A DNA stretch of 13,658 bases, from NCBI GenBank assembly GCA_964550465.1, contig CAZJZH010000032.1:1-13658 (forward strand), written 5' to 3'. Numbering within the stretch: the first letter of the stretch is position 1; each line of letters starts with the position of its first letter. This stretch comes from CAZJZH01 sp964550465 (GTDB taxonomy: Bacteria > Patescibacteriota > Patescibacteriia > JACRDY01). A program made the translations under genes and the position numbers. The notes under the pieces are model-generated. The model ran no database searches, was not told the origin of the DNA, and saw only the letters and a program-made list of their open reading frames with translations. Positions 13,537-13,658 of this stretch are shown here, one piece after another.

Positions 13537-13656
13537 TTATTCCCTTAAAGCTATAAAAGTACTCGCTCCTTCAAAATGTTTTGGGGGTCCGGGGGGAGCA
13601 TCTCGCCCGAAGCTCGCCTCTGGGTGGGTAGGCGCCCTGAGCCCCAAAATGGGCGC
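13537..13656 (-). other. Open-ended GC-rich reading frame upstream of argS, coding status uncertain
   Basis: On the minus strand one frame is open from the window edge to a TAA at 13539-13537, about 39 codons. It ends with the residues GASTFIALRE. The DNA is unusually GC-rich with runs of five and six G (about 13581-13600), unlike the flanking sequence. It could be the end of a gene outside the window or a non-coding repeat that happens to stay open. The gap between its TAA and the argS start is only 31 bases and contains no terminator. Confidence 0.25.
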
Positions 13657-13658
13657 GC

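Overview
The window looks like part of a bacterial chromosome of moderate GC content. It most resembles Candidatus Patescibacteria (CPR): sensor kinases with an N-terminal multi-pass membrane sensor, tandem-receiver response regulators, a DHH/DHHA1 phosphoesterase, a tRNA gene without encoded CCA, and several proteins I cannot match to a family. This placement is an inference; the window contains no phylogenetic marker other than argS. The standard code fits: TAA and TAG are the only stops used, and no long gene is interrupted by TGA.

All but one of the genes lie on the minus strand. From right to left they are: an open-ended GC-rich reading frame at the edge (about 13537-13656), argS (13505-11817), an unrecognised 226-residue protein (11608-10928), a DHH/DHHA1 phosphoesterase (10750-9602), an orphan membrane histidine kinase (9453-7279), a methyltransferase-like protein (7046-5928), a second membrane histidine kinase (5860-3596), a tandem-receiver response regulator (3592-2933, with its in-frame tail to 2759), and tRNA-Leu(GAG) (2758-2674). 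A small three-helix membrane protein (584-237) and the start of another gene (184-1) follow. The only plus-strand gene is 746-2539, which encodes a 597-residue protein ending in five divergent helix-turn-helix-like modules.

Almost every gene ends in its own intrinsic terminator (11700-11729, 10892-10920, 9556-9585, 7160-7201, 5861-5901, 2543-2569). Most are therefore probably single-gene transcription units. The exceptions are the unit kinase > response regulator > tRNA-Leu, and the pair of small genes at the left edge. Recognisable promoters have a consensus -35, an extended -10, or both.

The most notable observations are: (1) an in-frame amber codon inside the second receiver domain, beyond which the domain continues intact in the same frame to a TAA that abuts tRNA-Leu; (2) the kinase, its TAG stop and the regulator lie in one frame, so the locus is two TAG codons away from a single hybrid kinase; (3) an extended -10 promoter inside the loop of an intrinsic terminator just upstream of that kinase; (4) a five-module HTH-like array protein; (5) a leader hairpin that overlaps the Shine-Dalgarno of the methyltransferase-like gene. 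I found no CRISPR array, insertion sequence, phage gene or rRNA.
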